Shown here piece after piece: positions 45,898-56,735 of a DNA stretch of 64,000 nucleotides. Source of the DNA: Drosophila persimilis (lineage: Eukaryota; Arthropoda; Insecta; Diptera; Drosophilidae). The position numbers and the translations under genes are program-made. Under the pieces are notes generated by a model that made no database searches, was not told the origin of the DNA, and saw only the letters and a program-made list of their open reading frames with translations. The DNA lies in the NCBI RefSeq assembly GCF_003286085.1, contig NW_020825317.1, positions 1 to 64,000 on the forward strand, in the 5' to 3' direction. Within the stretch, counting starts at the first letter, position 1. Each line of letters opens with the position of its first letter.

Positions 45898-46440
45898 TGA
45901 TTTTAGGCAAGCGTTTATTTCATCGGTAGGTGTTGATCTTGGAATTACTGGCAGCGTTTGGCGGACATCGCCAGACAGTAGAATAATAGTGCCTTCAAAA
46001 AAACTCGAGTCATTGCGTAGATCTTTCAATGTTCGGTTAATTGCTTCAAATGCACGTTTATGCGCCATTGTGCATTCGTCCCAGATGATGATTTTCGATG
46101 CTGACAAAACTGTGGCCATTGCGGAGTTTTTTACAATATTATATATAGGTTCCTCAATATGGTGACTGAGCCGTACGGTAACCTTCTAACAATGTGGCTG
46201 ATATTCCAGAAGAAGCCACAGCAACCGCAATATTGGATATCGCACGAACAGGGGCTAAAACTATTGACATGAGGATTGTCTTACTAGTTCCACCAGGGCC
46301 ATCCAGGAAATATAAACCACCATTTCCATCATCAATTGCCTTCATTAATGTAACATAAACTTCCTGTTGTTGGGGATTCATATATGGACCTTGACATGCA
46401 ATGACTGCATCTTTCAAGAGGCGATGCAATTACTGCACCG
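45898..46440 (-). pseudogene. Helitron helicase fragment (PIF1 type)
   Basis: The minus-strand translation starts MHRLLKDAVIACQG and PQQQEVYVTLMKAIDD, then the Walker A loop LDGPGGTSKT (the usual GTGKT has become GTSKT), followed by VASSGISATLLEG. A frameshift lies near 46130; in another frame IIIWDECTMAHK (Walker B), LSGDVRQTLPVIP and TPTDEINACLKS continue. This motif series is typical of Rep-helicase Helitrons. The fragment lacks the Rep endonuclease and the C-terminal helicase motifs, so it is dead. Confidence 0.88.
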
Positions 46441-46612
46441 TCAAGTGGCCCGTGTGACAGCAGCAGAAGGCTGTTACGCGCGAATCCCAGGCAAAACGCA
46501 GCTCTCCTTCCGCCCAACCGACCGAGGGGCGCTGACGCAGGACGCGCGAGGTGTTAACCGAACCGAAAGCGAACATGCAGGAAAGATAGCTGTGGAGCAC
46601 TACACTTACTAA
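46410..46612 (-). repeat. Helitron segment shared with 27950-28143
   Basis: On the minus strand this reads cacagctatctttcctgc, ggttcggttaaca, ttgggcggaaggagagctgcg, then gtgcagtaattgcatcgcc, and enters the helicase frame. The copy at 27950-28143 has the same order with a few substitutions and one small deletion next to the acagccgtctg word. Confidence 0.8.
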
Positions 46613-46619
46613 ACATGCA

Positions 46620-46712
46620 TTCAAAATACAAATACAAATACCACTTCAATTACTAATTATTAGAAAGGTGTGTGAGGATTAGTAAATTAATAAGAGGAAG
46701 GAAGTTAGTGGT
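46620..46712 (-). mobile_element. LINE 3' end, separated by roo-like insertion
   Basis: Joining this segment (minus strand) to 55527 across the roo-like element restores continuous sequence: the LINE frame ends with HIISTT at the target duplication gtggt and would stop within about 20 codons here. Its boundary with the Helitron segment is near 46612-46620. Confidence 0.55.
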
Positions 46713-47151
46713 TGTTAAGACCTTAAAAGAAAAGTCTAGACATTTGCGAGTTGAGTTGTAAATTCAAACTAAATTTTATTCTTAAAATCAGAGCCTTATA
46801 TGTGATTTGAAAATGAGGTAGGAGGTACAATTTGGTAGTCTATAATTATCGTTAGACCTACGCAGAGGATACACTTCACTGAGGGTGTCTATTTGAGTAC
46901 ATGCTTACATTAGTTTTATTTTAGGACCGCATTTGTTAAGTGTTTTCTCCACTTTTGTTTTGTTGTCGTATTAATGGGTTACAGATCTCTGTTTACACCA
47001 GTGTAGTCATAGCTTGTCTACTTTATGTGATTTCTTTAGAGTTCGGTGTTGTTACATGAGTGGATGGGTACAATAATCTATTTATGTTTAAACATTCTGC
47101 AAGGGGCCTAAAGTGGCATTGTATTGACGATAATATGTTCATGTTTGAACA
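46713..47151 (-). repeat. 3' LTR of roo-like element
   Basis: It matches 55088-55526 over 439 bases with about seven substitutions. On the inner side a second copy of about 35 bases of the LTR's own beginning adjoins it (47152-47186), so the LTR boundary lies within a tandem duplication. Confidence 0.93.
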
Positions 47152-47263
47152 TTCTGCAAAGGGCCGAAAGTGGCATTGTTTTGTATTTTGATTCTTGTGA
47201 ACCTTTTTGTGTACATTTTCTTTATAGCTATAATTACTAGTACAGATAATCATTTACAGTCAA
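47152..47263 (-). other. 3' untranslated segment with partial LTR duplicate
   Basis: Lies between the env stop and the 3' LTR. The first 35 bases next to the LTR repeat the LTR-internal phrase attctgcaaggggcc (as attctgcaaagggcc). No clear polypurine tract is seen at the usual position. Confidence 0.7.
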
Positions 47264-49009
47264 TTACAGTGGGTAGGGAAGTGCTATCGTTTGCAGTCTT
47301 CGTGCTACTTTAATTCTTCTTATGGCATAGATTATTAATATTATTATTATTATGATTCCGATAATCAAGGCAGCATGTCCAGATACATGATGGAACTTAA
47401 GTCCTTTTAAATCATGATGACCTTCTTTTAAAAATTTTAATTCGTTTCTTAACTTATCCATTTTCTCTGTATGGTTAATTAATGGTACTGTTAATGGATT
47501 CAAAACAATTTTTGGTATTTTACTTATATTACTTGTATAAAAGGATACAATTTTTTCGTAGCTTACAGTTTGAATACTGCGATGAAGTACTAGTATTTTG
47601 TCATCGGTTCGCACAGTACAACCATTTATTGTTGTTAAAATTCCTTGTTGCGGAAGATCAATTAGTTCTTGATTTGAGTTACTACATTGAATTCTAGCAT
47701 TAGTGTTTACTGGAACTTTGAAAAGCCAACTACCCTGTCTCTCTAATTCGACCCAAAATGACCTTGTCTCTGCTATCTTCCTATAAACGCAATTTGAATT
47801 ACCTTTTAGTTTGAAAGGAGCTATCTCACAAGCATTATCATTGGCATTGCTCCAAGGCCAATTACCTTCGCATACTCTTCTATTCGTTTGCCATTTTTGG
47901 CATTTGTTCAAGGTAGCTTCAGTCATCGAATGATAGGAATCAATTTCGAAATTATATACTAAATACCTGGAGCTCAAATCTACCTTGACTAATTCTTGTT
48001 CATGCTCAACTGGCATTGGAATTATCCTAAACAAATGGGATGCGTGTCTACCAAACAGGGGAATCTTCACGTTCAGAATTAATTTGTTATCAACAAAAAT
48101 TCCTTTCGCTGTTAATAGGCTGTAAATTTCCTTCAATTCTGTTCCTGTTCTTTTTCCTGGAAGCACCAATGTTTCTAATAAGTTATCTTTTATTTTTGCT
48201 ATTTCTCCCTTTAATTGTATAGGTTTTAAAATATTTGGATTTAGTCTACCATGATTAATATCTATCAGTAGATTAATAACTGCTGATTGAATTTTATCGC
48301 AGTCTTCAATCAAGGAGCTTAGTTGCTTTGTTACCATAAAGAAATTTATGGATTCTTTGTACACATAGAAACTTTCCTTTAATGCTTCCGTTATGTTTTC
48401 TACTCTAGCGCTCATACTTCTAAAGTTCAAATTTATTTCCTCGGTAGTTCTTTTGAGAATATTTACCGTTGACTCTACCACCGATGTTTGTTTTTTAATT
48501 AAATCATCTAGGTTATGTTGGTTTTCTAATAAATTTTTCATATTTTCTTCCAACGTTTCCCTATCTTCGGCGTCCATTATCCCAAATAATATATGATAAA
48601 GTGAGCCCATAAACTCAAATGGTGCTCGCTTCTTTCTTTTATTATCCTGAGTCATGAAAAGTTTATTATTTTCCTCCAGGTCTGCAATTTGTCTTTCCGT
48701 ATTATCTAAGACATTATTGCATTGATCTTCAAAAGTATAAAGTTTACCACACACAACTCTCATTTTCCCAATCAATTCTTTCCTCTTTTTTAACATTTGG
48801 AAATACGGGTCCATGTTATAATAAACAATTAAATCCCAAGATGAGGCGACTATTTCAACATCCCCCATCGGGTCCAAATATATCGAAGTGAAACTGTTCA
48901 TTTTTATAATTGACCACTTCGCCGTTCCTCTAGCAGCAATGTTTGCATTTGAAACTTGGCAACATAACACAAGCATTAACAATGCTGCCATCAGTCCTAG
49001 CTTGGACAT
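47264..49009 (-). pseudogene. roo-like envelope (F-type) protein region
   Basis: In frame with the integrase C-terminus, about 581 residues. It starts with a hydrophobic signal-like segment (MSKLGLMAALLMLVLCC), has a basic furin-type site (RKKR, about 48626-48637) directly before a hydrophobic glycine-containing stretch resembling the fusion segment of errantivirus and baculovirus F proteins, a long heptad-like helical region, several cysteines, and near the C-terminus a strongly hydrophobic isoleucine-rich membrane anchor with a short basic tail. The family mediates membrane fusion in infectious insect retroviruses. No stop interrupts it here, unlike the pol region. As part of a dead element I class it as a pseudogene. 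Confidence 0.85.
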
Positions 49010-50219
49010 TCGAGGTCTACTACGCGTACTTCTGGTCTCTTTTGGAGTCATTCCTGAGTCTTGCTCTTCTGACTCAATTCCAGCTAATGGACAAATTTTA
49101 GTTATAGGTCGTTTTATCAACCCGTCTTGATGTTTTATAGTTACTACTCTGACTCTATCGTCCCTACCTTTATGTATTTCTTCTATTTTTCTCAAGGGCC
49201 ATCTAGCTGGGTGACAGGTTTCATCTTTTATTAACACAATCTGTCCTGTTTTAATATTCTGCATTCCTATTTTCCATTTACTTCTTTGTTGCAGTGTGTG
49301 CAAATAATCTTCTTTCCATTTAATCCAAAATTCTCTTTTCATTTTCTGAATTAATCTCCATCTATCCAGATTCCCGATTTTTTGCTCTGAAATTGTCTCC
49401 ATCGGGCCAAATATTGGCCTTCCAATTATAAAATGACCTGGTGTTAATACATCCAGATCGTCAATATCATTTGTAGCTGTATACAAAGGGCGTGAATTTA
49501 GTACCGCTTCAATTTGACATAATAGAGTTGCCATTTCCTCATAGGTTAAATTATTGTCCCCAATTACCCTTTTTAAGTGATATTTCACTGATTTTACCCC
49601 AGCTTCCCAAATACCTCCGAAGTGAGGTCCTGCCGGGGGGAATAAAATGCCACTCGATCTGTTCTCTTTCTAATATTGGAACCACTTTTATGTTGTCTTT
49701 GAGGGCGTTTTGGTATTCTTCGTCTAATTTGCGCGAAGCTCCCACAAAGTTAGTTCCATTATCGGAAAAAATGTTTGCACATTTTCCTCTTCTTGAAAAA
49801 AATCTTCTAAGTGCAGCTAGAAATGCATCTGAAGTAAGATCGCTGACTACTTCCAAATGAATAGCTTTTGTCGCCATGCATACGAATACGGCAATATATC
49901 CCTTATAGGATTTCTGCCCCCGGTTTTTAGAGCATCGGATATGGTAAGGCCCGGCGAAGGCTACACCTGTATTTGTAAACGGGTGCGACATTGTAGCTCT
50001 GTGTTTCGGCAGATTTCCCATAATTTGTTCTGCAGTATTCTGTCGATACCTAGCACAGGTGACACACTCTTTAAGTTTTTTCTTTAAGCAATTTCTTAGC
50101 CCAAATATCCAAAACTTTCGCTGGATATAGTTTCGCATCAGATTAATTCCACCGTGCAATAATTCTTTATGTGCATTCTTGATAATTAAAGACGTCAAGT
50201 GACACTTATCTAACATCAA
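49010..50219 (-). pseudogene. roo-like integrase (broken, catalytic Asp lost)
   Basis: The HHCC region (HKELLHGGINLMRNYIQRKFW...CVTCARY) is followed by the core. The first catalytic position reads GVAFAGP: alanine (GCC, 49959-49961) in place of the usual aspartate. FSDNGTNFVG supplies the second and GGIWEAGV the glutamate, but a one-base insertion in a G6 run (49635-49640) separates them. The C-terminal part (LDVLTPGHFIIG, FWIKWKEDYLHTLQ, GQIVLIKDET) is open to the envelope region in the same frame. Confidence 0.9.
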
Positions 50220-51415
50220 GGGATGTTTATCTCAAATTCCGCGTTGGAGCTTTGCAATCTACCTCCAACTCGTAACAATCCGTCTTTATCTAAGAACGGA
50301 TTTAAGCGTTATAGTTTATTTTTTGTTTCTATTTCCTTTTTATTAATTAGGCTAGCTATTTCGGAACCGAATTGGATAGCTTGTTGTTGTTTTACTATTA
50401 ATACTTTGGCGCTCTTAATCTCCTTCACTGTCAAAAATGAAGGAAATTCTTTCTTTTTGGTTTTGATTTGAATAAACTTCAATACATATGCAATGACTCT
50501 TTCTAGTTGATGCATACACGAATATTTTTGTAATAATTCACAAAAAACGTTATTTTTTGCTATTACCATTGTTCTGCCAACAACTAATTTTTCTTCAATT
50601 TCCTCTTTTGGCCAATGTTCCTTAGATTTCGCCAACCATTGAGGCCCTTTCCACCAAATCTTAAAATCTTTTAGCTTATCTGCACTAATGCCCCTTGATG
50701 CTACATCTGCTGGATTGTCTTCAACTCTAACGTGTCCCCATTTAATTTCCTTAATCTTTCTTACTTCGTCAGTTCGACGCCTGATAAACTTGTCTTTATT
50801 GTCTCCATTCTTTATCCAGGCTAGAGTAATAGTAGAATCACTCCAGGCATAACACTCTACATTACTTCCAACCGCTACTTTCACCCGTTGAATTAATTTT
50901 GCCAGAAGATGTGCTGCACAAAGTTCTAATTTTGGAATAGTTTTCCGATTCTTCTTTGTATTAACTTTGCTTTTGCTGGCTATTATAATTGTAGAACTAT
51001 CTAACTTGGCATACACTACGGCAGCATAAGCCTTTTCGGATGCATCGGCAAACCCATGAATTTGCATCGACTTATTGTGCTGAGAATTTAGCCATCTCGG
51101 TATCCGAATGCTCTCTAACTCTGTTAAACTATTTTTAAACGAATTCCATTCCCGAGTATCCTGTTCTGATAATTCTTCATCCCGATTTTTGTCTGCTAGT
51201 CAAAGTTTTTGAATAAACAATTTTCCGACAAGTGTCACTGGAGACAACCAGCCTAAGGGGTCATATATCTTGGCTAAGGTAGATAATTCTATTCTTTTGT
51301 TATTTTTCTTAATTGGTTCATAGTGGAAACTGAACCTAAACTCGTCTTTAACCGGTTCCCATTGTAGTCCTAATGTTTTGACGGATTCATTCTCCTCAAT
51401 GGTTAATACTTTATT
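50220..51415 (-). pseudogene. roo-like RT thumb, RNase H and linker (broken)
   Basis: In the same frame after the stop at 51416: VLTIEENESVKTLGLQW, IYDPLGWLSPV, then a stop near 51200 where tryptophan is expected. RNase H blocks include QIHGFADASEKAYAAVVY, PKLELCAAHLLAKL, YAWSDSTITLAWI and DNPADVASRG. A further stop near 50307 follows KNKL, then LNPFLDKDGLLRVGGRLQ, after which a one-base shift near 50215 moves the frame. Confidence 0.85.
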
Positions 51416-54324
51416 TTATTGGTCATCTCTAATGCCTTCTATAATTTCTGGGATATTTGTTATCCACTTTCTTAAGTTAAACCCAACCTTATTAAACTCC
51501 CGGGTAACTCCCTTTACATGCTTTTTAGCATCCAGTATCGTGTCGGCACCTGTCATCAGGTCGTTCATATAAAAATCATTCTTTATGATTTCCCTAATTG
51601 CTTGATTTTTGCAATTATCTGCTATTGCAACAAGCACCCTGGTTGCTAAGTAGGGTGCTGAAGCTGTACCGTACGTAACGGTTGTAAGTTTATAATCTTT
51701 TAACTTTTCGTTTGGATTATCTCTCCAAATTATATGCAAATATTGTTGATCATCTTTATCAACATTAATTTGCCGGTACATTTTTTCAATGTCCGCAGAT
51801 ATTAAAAATGGCCATTTACGCCATTTCACCATAATATCGAAGATATCTTTTTGGACCCTTGGTCCAACCCACATGATATCATTTAAACTTTTATTGTTTG
51901 TGGTTTTTGCTGAAGCATCGAAAACCACCCTCAGCTTTGTCGTTAGACTGGAATCTCTTATGACTCCTTGATGGGGTAAATAATATTTCCCATCTTCTTT
52001 GGACTCTACCATATGTCCTAAGTTTTTATATTCATGCATGAACTTTACATAATTTTCTTTTAATGTTTTATTATTGCTGAGCTTTCTTTCTAAACTATAA
52101 AATCGCGCTATAGCTTGGTGTTTTGAATCTCCTAGATCCTTTTCTTTTTTAAATGGTATTTTAACCACATACCTACCATTCTCATCTCTTCTTGTTGTTT
52201 CCAAGAAATGCTCCTCGCACACATCTTCTTCTACGTCATTCTTTCCACTTTCCAATTCCCAGAACCGCTCTAAGTCCCCAACTTTAATTGTTGTCGCCAC
52301 AATAAATTTATCACCTTTTGATTTGGTGCAACCGGATATAATCCATCCGAATTCTGTATTTTGTCCAAGTAGTCCGTCTATTTTTACTACTCCGTCTTTT
52401 AAAATATGGGTATACAAATCTATCCCAATTATTACATCTACCCTACTTGGTTTGTTAAAGTTAGGGTCTGCCATCACATAATCTTGCCACTTAGTTTTAT
52501 CAATATTGAAAGACTTTAATGGTAAAGCTTTCATCAGTTTCGGAAGAATAATTGCTTCAATATTTGGAGGACCTTTATTATAATCACGAGTTTTTACCGA
52601 TAAAGTAACTTTGTACTTTGAAGTGCAAGAGTCTGTAGATGACACTCCACTTACCTCGGTGTTCGCTCTTTTTCGTACTAAGTTTAATATTTGCGCAGCT
52701 TCTTCTGAAATTATGGTACATTGCGACCCACAATCAATGAGAGCTCTAAGGTTTTGATAGCCACCATTCCTTGCCCTTACTTTTATAAGTGCTGTGGCTA
52801 AGAACGCTTGTTCTTTTGTTAAGCAAGTGTTAACATTTTCCCTCTTTTCGTAGGAAATATGGAGCATCGTATGATGAGGTTTTTTACAAATCCCACATAA
52901 AATTTCAGAAAAACATTTCTTATACATATCATGCCTACAGCATTTTGTGCAAAGGCGCTGTTTTTTAATAAACTGGCCTCTATCTATCGGACTCATTCCC
53001 TTAAACTTATAGCAGTGAATTATGGTATGTCCTGCCATTTTACATAACGGACAATTTTCTTTTATTTTACTATATTGCACTACTTTTTTCAACGGTTTCC
53101 ACTCTTTATCCTGCGACGTGTAAAGAGAAGTGTACCGTTGTTCTAAAAATTCCATTACATCTGGCAATGCTTGGATCTCTTTTGTACTTTTTATATGACT
53201 TTCATATAATTGTAAGGTATCTTTGTTGAATTTTTTCAACACAATGTGCGCGAAAATCACATCAACTTCTTCTGTTAATTGTGACTTTAATTTGATTAAA
53301 TGTATTGACTCAGAAAACCATTTAATATGTTTCGCTGAATCGTGATCTAGCATTGGTAAGTCTAGTAAACGATTCAGCTGATCCGAAAAAATTGTTCGCT
53401 TATTTTCATACCGCTTGGTCAGCAATTCCCAAGCGGCATTATAATTCTCCAGCGGCCCAGTTAAAAGGTGAGCTACCATACTCCGTGCCTCACCCTTTAT
53501 CGCGATTTTCAAATAATTGAATTTTAGAGATGTACTCAGACTATCTCTGTTATGAATTAATTCACAAAATATTTGTGAAAAGCCGTCCCACTCTTTTTCT
53601 TCGCCCGAGAATGTGGGTACTTCCACTTTCGGAAGATCAGGCAAATCGATATCTTCTTTTTTTACCGTTGCCCCTATAGTATCCATGCTGTTTTCTTCAG
53701 CTATGGTTTGCATCCTAACTTCTAGGTTGCTCAACATGCTTTGAATATCAAATTCCAAATCTCCGATCTGATTGTCGAAGCTGTCGTTTGTTTCATAGCT
53801 ATGATAATACTCCTCAATTTTTGAGCTCAGTCTTTTACTGAGGAACTCAATTTTTTCCTTTCTCATTCTACACTCTCCCATTTTAGCCTGATCAAACCTC
53901 TGCATGGTTTGCTCTAAATATGTCCTCAGGTTTTCCACTATTCTGATGATTTCCTCAGATACTTTTTCTATGCTATTGTCAATTTTGGGCTCTATGTCTT
54001 CCTTCAAAGTTCCTGTCTCCACTGATTGTAACATTGTTTTTTCTACATTCCCTTTCGTTAATGTTTCATTATTTTTTGACTCTACATACTTTTTATGTAT
54101 GTCCTCTATATTTTTAATCATTTTTTCGTACTGCTGTCTCTCTAGTAGTCATGATCGACTACTCCATATGTTAACAGTGCAGAATTATTGCCTGTAACTT
54201 TGTTTTTAAGGTCTCCTAACCTTTGGATTACATCGCTGGTCAAATGACCAGCTTCAATCTTTTTAATCTCCCTTGCTATCGCTGCTTGAGCCTCTAATAG
54301 CTTAATTATTTGTTCCGACAACAT
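51416..54324 (-). pseudogene. roo-like gag, protease and RT (broken)
   Basis: Gag begins MLSEQIIKLLEAQ at 54324, is frameshifted near 54145, and continues from MIKNIEDIHKKY. It has a DUF1759-like capsid region (VPTFSGEEKEWDGFSQIF), a CX2CX4HX4C knuckle (CPLCKMAGHTIIHC) and further cysteines. The protease motif reads ALIDCGSQC, where DSGS is usual. RT follows (TTKLRVVFDASA, LISADIEKMYRQI, LTTVTYGTASAP). The catalytic box at about 51557-51571 reads FYMNDL: the first of the two aspartates has become asparagine (codon AAC, 51563-51565). The frame ends with a stop at 51416-51418. Confidence 0.9.
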
Positions 54325-55087
54325 CTTAGTTTAATTTTTTTTTTTACTTTTACTTAATTAGGCTTAAAAACAATTTGAAATATGAGACTTAGCTGATGAA
54401 TTCTGCTTCTGCTGTTGTTGTTACTGCTGTCTCTGAAGTCGCTGCTGCTGATATCGCTGTCGCTGCTGCTGGTGTTGCCTCTGCTTAAGTCGCTGTCGCT
54501 GATCTTCCTGTCGCTGCAGTTATTGTTGCTGGCACAGTGGGCACACACAAACCCCTTTATATATTTATTTTTCACAGTCACAGTTATTTGCCACTTTTTT
54601 TCAATTCTAGCCATTAAGCACTTTCGATGTTTCGGATTATTATTTTTTTTTCTCTTTCGATGTTCCGGCCTCGAAAACGCCACCGTCGCGAAAAATTTTT
54701 ATTTTTCAATTACAATAGGTATACATAATTCGTAATCTATTAAAATACAGCCTGTATTTTTCAAAATTATTAATTGAAACTTCCGTTTCATTAATTTTTA
54801 TTTATTTTATTTTTTTTTTTATATTCTCCGATCACAATAGATATACCCAGTTATCTATTAAAAATACAGCCTGTTTAGCTCGTATTTTTCCAAATTATTA
54901 AATGAAGCTTTCGTTCCATTAATTTATTTTATACTCTGTTCCTTCCTATAGGAGGGAAATCAAAGTTTTTTATTTTGCTGCCTTTAGCTGTCAGTGAACT
55001 AGACACTTGTTCAGTCTCAAGGAAGCTGGTTTAACTCCGTGCTCTTACCACAGGGGGGAAACAACGGAGAGTCTCGAAGGACCAAAA
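54325..55087 (-). other. Leader of roo-like element
   Basis: Sequence between the 5' LTR and the gag start. It holds the candidate primer-binding site (next to 55087), two AT-rich blocks that share an aatacagcctgt word (54745 and 54861), and a CTG/CGCTG-rich imperfect repeat (54405-54530). I see no gene. Confidence 0.6.
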
Positions 55088-55526
55088 TGTTAAGACCTTG
55101 AAAGAAAAGTCTAGACATTTGCGAGTTGAGTTGTAAATTCAAACTAAATTTTATTCTTAAAATCAGAGCCTTATATGTGATTTGACAATGAGGTAGGAGG
55201 TACAATTTGGTAGTCTATAATTATCGTTAGACCTACGCAGAGGATACACTTCACTGAGGGTGTCTATTTGAGTACATGCTTACATTAGTTTTATTTTAGG
55301 ACCGCATTTGTTAAATGTTTTCTCCAATTGTGTTTTGTTGTCGTATTAATGGGTTACAGATCTCTGTTTACACCAGTGTAGTCATAACTTGTCTACTTTA
55401 TGTGATTTCTTTAGAGTTCGGTGTTGTTACATGAGTGGATGGGTACAATAATCTATTTATGTTTAAACATTCTGCAAGGGGCCGAAAGTGGCATTGTATT
55501 GACGATAATATGTTCATGTTTGAACA
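55088..55526 (-). repeat. 5' LTR of roo-like element
   Basis: The partner LTR, flanked by gtggt. On the inner side (minus strand) follow tttTGGTCCTTCGAGAC, a candidate primer-binding site starting with TGG, the complement of a tRNA CCA end. Confidence 0.93.
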
Positions 55527-55531
55527 GTGGT

Positions 55532-56085
55532 GGATATAATATGGTAAAGGGAATTATAATCTGAGCAGAAGACCCTAAACGGTTCATGTAAGGAATAATT
55601 CGATCTACAAGGTGGAAGAGACAATAATAGTATTTAGCTTCTAGCGAATCTAATAGGAATCGTGAAGTTTATGCGGCTAAACAGATCAGGGCTATCTACG
55701 TTACCCATGATCAAGTTGTGCATAAATATCACACCAAGCATTTTTCTACGATTAACTAAGAATGGGAGGTTTACTATTAGCAGTCTACTAGAGTAAGATG
55801 GCAGAGCAAAGAGTTAAAAGTTTTTCTGTACTGATTCTATACGGTCCTGGTGTACTTTGTACTGTGGGCACCATACACAGGAGGCGTATTCCAAAATCGG
55901 ACGAACTAGCAAGGTATAGAGAGTCTTTGTTATATAGAGGTCCTTTGACCACCTCTTTATATACCCAAGCACGCCCCTGGCCTTATTTTATTTACCATGG
56001 TCGAAATGTGTTCAGAAAACTTTAGCTTGGCGTCTAATATAACACCAAGATCATCCGCCAGTTTTTGTCTTATCAGACAACACCA
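55532..56085 (-). pseudogene. jockey-clade LINE, RT C-terminal part (broken)
   Basis: The minus-strand reading gives QKLADDLGVILDAKLKFSEH, MVNKIRPGACLG (altered), TKTL-like and VRFW... segments, then a stretch matching the jockey/Doc C-terminus in phase: YSSRLLIVNLPFLVNRRKML, then GVIFMHNLIMGNVDSPDL and NYSLHEPFRVFCSDYNSLYH. Stops and frameshifts occur near 55960-55850. The roo-like element is inserted just after the end of this frame. The upstream RT catalytic domain is absent. Confidence 0.8.
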
Positions 56086-56259
56086 CATAGGTTATAGGGC
56101 GCCACCAAGGGGCTAGAACGATGAAATGTCAGAATTATAGAGAATGACCATGTCTACCAGATTGCTCAATCTAGATAAGATCGGATCGGAACAAACATAC
56201 TGACTGAGTATCGGGTATAACTGTAAAGTCGCGGACGTAGCTGTGACTCAGAAAGACCC
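56086..56259 (-). repeat. Dispersed repeat family copy H (split by BEL insertion)
   Basis: The phrase gaccatgtctaccagattgc, then gatcggatcg, then ctgagtatcgggtataactg and gtcgcggacg follow the order seen in inverted copy F. The end point ccctcgtt lies on the other side of the BEL element at about 62512-62519. Confidence 0.7.
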
Positions 56260-56735
56260 TGTTGAGACAACGAGCTTTTTCGCTGACTATGATTGTTCAA
56301 TAATTTCACGAATTAATAATTTCCGGAACGTTATAAATTTTATTATAGTTATTTTGTGTGTTGAGGGTGGCCGAAGATGCCAGAGCCTTTTACAATAGTA
56401 TTAGAGTGACACACTTGGATGAGGCAAGCGAGCCGATCTCGAGCCAAAGTAATAGATTGGGGACAAAGAAGGTCTGTTCTCCAACTATATCAAGCGGTAA
56501 CTGCTAGAGCAGGCGCAGCTGCTGACGGCTTAGCGACGGCATAGGAAAGAAAAGATAACAAGAGCGAGCATAGATAAAGACTAGATGAATAAATGAGAGC
56601 ATGTTGCTGAGCGAGCATAGATAAAGCTACGCTTACGTTACGTTAGTTTAGTATAATGACAAAAATGGAAAGGAAAGTGAATTGATAGGCAATAGAACGA
56701 TGGTACAAAATTTATACTCGGGCTTCGCCCGAACA
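56260..56735 (-). repeat. 3' LTR of BEL/Pao element
   Basis: On the minus strand it starts TGTTCGGGCGAAGCCCGA, a perfect GC-rich palindrome (tcgggc/gcccga), and ends ctcaaca. Compared with its partner it carries an extra cgatctcgagc word and a different indel near 56300-56320. Confidence 0.93.

Larger units (their letters stand above)
46713..55526 (-). mobile_element. roo-like LTR retrovirus-type element, complete
   Basis: An 8.8-kb element with two 439-bp LTRs, flanked by the perfect 5-bp target duplication gtggt (46708-46712 and 55527-55531). On the minus strand it encodes gag with CCHC motifs, protease, RT, RNase H, integrase and an envelope-like protein in roo/BEL order. The LTR begins TGTTCAAACATGAAC, close to the start I recall for Drosophila roo. 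The two LTRs differ at about seven positions by eye, so the insertion is not very recent. Several stops, frameshifts and lost catalytic residues show that it is inactive. Confidence 0.93.

Noticed and set aside
53904-54735. Plus-strand leucine- or serine-rich frames in the roo-like leader and gag
   Set aside because: They arise from CTG-rich leader sequence and antisense gag, with no signal of real coding.
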